From contig RHPI01002699.1 of NCBI GenBank assembly GCA_009103225.1, positions 10,431 through 55,031 of the forward strand: a stretch of DNA of 44,601 nucleotides, in the 5' to 3' direction. Under the pieces are notes generated by a model. It saw nothing but the letters and a program-made list of their open reading frames with translations, searched no databases and was not told where the DNA came from. Every line of letters begins with the position of its first letter. Positions within the stretch are counted from its first letter, which is position 1. Both the position numbers and the translations under genes were made by a program. Positions 43,212 to 44,601 of this stretch are shown here, piece after piece. This DNA is from Chlorokybus atmophyticus (lineage: Eukaryota; Streptophyta; Chlorokybophyceae; Chlorokybales; Chlorokybaceae).

Positions 43212-44258
43212 CCTGGNCAAGGAATGCACGCCACGTGCATGGCCATCAGGTTAATGATGCATCTGATAGGGAGATTCAACTCCTCCTTGCTAACGGATCG
43301 CATGTTTAGGCCGGACGCAACTTTCCTCGGATGTAAGTATTGCGCACGCAGGCACGAAGCAGGGGGTGTAATGCGGCGGAGGACCTAATTGTATCAATTG
43401 CCAAACAAATCCCTAATGCGCTTGAAGCTGCTTCGCGCCCGGGCATGGAGGGAGCCCTCCTTCCCCCTCTACCCCTTTTCATCCCCCCGTCGCTTCAATC
43501 TTATAGGGTATTTGGCCCTGGAGGGCCACCCTCCTCCTGTGTGCGGCACAGGACAGTGTACGACCAAAGTTGGACCCGTCCCCACAGGTTGGTTCAAGTT
43601 GTGCGAGTTGCCGGAAGGTGAAAGGTTGATTGGTCTACCGGAGGCCAATTACTACTCCCGGTGGTGGAGTTGCACGCGAGCAAGAGCAAGACCGACTCAA
43701 TAAAACCAGAAGATACCCACCAATGCTTCTTCGGTAGCTACGAGCACTCCCCCCGCAAAATGTCCAAAGAGTGCGCCGCTGCTGGGCGCGGGGCTGACGA
43801 GGGCCATGTCGATGCACTCGCAGGCATCGGCGTCCCCCTGGGCGTTCCACACATGAAGCCACCACCTGATGGAGCCTGAGACCCCTGCATCATCAACGGA
43901 GGCGGATGGAACTATGTCGGTACGGGCGCCCATGAGCGTGACGATGCGGTGACCAAAGACCCTCGCGGCGTAGACGTCGGAGCCCGTCACATGTGCTTGG
44001 GGGTTTGTGGATATGAATGTGGGTGTAGGTGTGGGTGTGGTTGTCGGTGGTGTGGTGGGCGGGGGTCCGCAGGCGGGTGTCCACACATGGCGGCGCACGC
44101 TTACGTGAGGCTGCGGCCACCTGAGTAACCGCACGTACACCTTCTTCCAGGCGCTCTCGCTCACGGTTAAGAGAGGGAGCTCGTCGGCCGTGGCGAGGCC
44201 CTCGCGAACGCAGAAGCGCTTCCACAACACCGACTGCTCCGCCACAGCCTTCCACGCC
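40233..44258 (-). CDS. F-box protein with propeller-like C-terminal region, 5' end outside the window
   Basis: F-box proteins recruit substrates to SCF ubiquitin ligases. Minus-strand exons: 44258-43721, 43106-42928, 42428-42021, 41166-40996, ~40809-40760, 40419-40233 (stop at 40235-40233). The first visible exon begins in the second half of an F-box (CRAWKAVAEQSVLWKRFCVR); the start of the domain must lie upstream, off the window. After a Thr/Pro-rich linker come beta-rich segments: HRIVTLMGARTDIV, RWWLHVWNAQGD, GELQLWDLDTRARVWGG, SGNLQVYHTAQQRVV and AEKLLVWNKATSQCTLR. They resemble diverged WD/propeller blades. Exon phases agree up to exon 5. The join between exons 5 and 6 keeps frame only with a non-GT donor at ~40759, so that boundary is unsure. 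Introns are large and full of simple repeats. Confidence 0.75.
41404..41436. repeat. G-run tract in an intron
   Basis: Runs of 5-9 G (ggggga, gggggggg, cgggggggg) on the plus strand lie within the F-box gene intron 41167-42020. Such tracts can form quadruplexes and cause sequencing errors. Confidence 0.8.
41865..41915. repeat. CT-rich polypyrimidine tract in an intron
   Basis: The ctccctctccctctccctctc-type repeat continues into ccccgcccctcccctcctcc. It is a polypurine strand for the minus-strand F-box transcript. A shorter relative lies at ~41490-41515. Confidence 0.85.
43129..43209. repeat. AG dinucleotide microsatellite, ~40 units
   Basis: An uninterrupted (AG)n run in the F-box gene intron 43107-43720. 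An ambiguous base N lies just beyond it at 43217, so the true repeat length and the adjoining sequence are uncertain. Confidence 0.97.
43210..43720. other. Large intron segment of the F-box gene
   Basis: The region between the AG repeat and the next exon is unusually open on the opposite strand (104 codons from 43389, including GWFKLCELPEGERLIGLPEA). No family was recognised, and it may be a fragment of an inserted element or chance. Confidence 0.3.
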
Positions 44259-44601
44259 CTGCAAAGTAAGCACCGCTGCGTCAAGCAATCAACAGTAGAC
44301 TCCACTCTCTCTGCTTGCGTGCAGTGCAGTCATTGAGGAGTTAGTGAAGTGATGCCTCAGCAATCGTGTGGTGTTTTGCAGCCCAAACTCCGTCCCATTC
44401 CACTACAAAGCCACAAAACCGTGCCACGTAGGTCACCGGGCAGGTACAGGGGAGTAGCCCTCGCACATACACCCCTCAGGGGGCTCCCCAGCCCACCACC
44501 CTACCCCAACCCCCCACCCCGCCGGCGCGCGCACGCACACACAACTACAGAGAGGGGGAGCGCCACCCCCTGACGTTCCCGCACGCAGAGAGGGGGAGAG
44601 C
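44259..44601 (-). other. Upstream intron of the F-box gene, window end
   Basis: No F-box N-terminal exon is visible. The stretch is C-rich on the plus strand near 44480-44530 and carries a repeated agagggggagcg-type unit at 44551-44562 and 44587-44600. It is most simply read as intron. Confidence 0.5.

Noticed and set aside
42761-43309. 182-codon plus-strand frame with a long Glu/Arg repeat
   Set aside because: Created by the (AG)n microsatellite, it also reads across an N, and it runs antisense to a well-supported exon.

Overview
This window is nuclear DNA from a eukaryote. Its genes are split by many short GT-AG introns (acceptors mostly tgcag), spliced reading frames join precisely across exons, and the flanks hold eukaryotic transposons. 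Several features suggest a green alga or another plant-lineage protist: a plant-style hAT transposase, an augmin HAUS5/AUG5 subunit and a plant-like telo-box promoter motif. This is inference; I cannot name the species. A 24-base poly-G run at base 1, one N at 43217 and a probable one-base deletion in a G run (~31817) suggest a draft assembly.

Bases 1-26,000 are a transposon graveyard. In order: gene-free DNA with perfect palindromes (1147-1180, 2542-2603); a G-rich telomere-like tract (~2655-2855); hairpin and direct repeats (3300-4030); a decayed Plavaka/KDZ-like transposase on the minus strand (4600-7465); a GCC triplet tract; and a small unassigned gene (8610-9057).

The most unusual part is a segment of about 9.6 kb bounded by inverted repeats (9439-9563 and 18904-19028; the 54-bp core matches 52/54). 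It carries a broken phage-type C5 cytosine methyltransferase preceded by a Tudor-like motif on the minus strand, and an unrecognised multi-exon gene on the plus strand pointing away from it. A separate, well-preserved hAT transposon (13172-16384) is nested between them, with 16-bp terminal inverted repeats and a perfect 8-bp target duplication ACGGCGGC. A decayed reverse-transcriptase C-terminal region (22237-23640, minus) follows.

Bases 26,041-44,601 are a conventional gene cluster: an Mx/DRP-like dynamin GTPase (+, 13 exons, 673 aa); a glycogenin-like GT8 glycosyltransferase (+, seven exons, with frame lesions); a HAUS5/AUG5 augmin subunit (-, eight exons, 630 aa, probably with one GC-AG intron); a mitochondrially targeted J-domain protein (+, seven exons, 501 aa) sharing a 229-bp divergent promoter with the augmin gene; a tandemly duplicated unknown module with an HEAGH motif (~39,200-40,030); and an F-box/propeller-like gene (-) whose 5' end lies beyond the window. 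These genes do not form one pathway. The linked pair is the augmin and J-protein genes, whose shared promoter holds an E2F-like palindrome and a telo-box.
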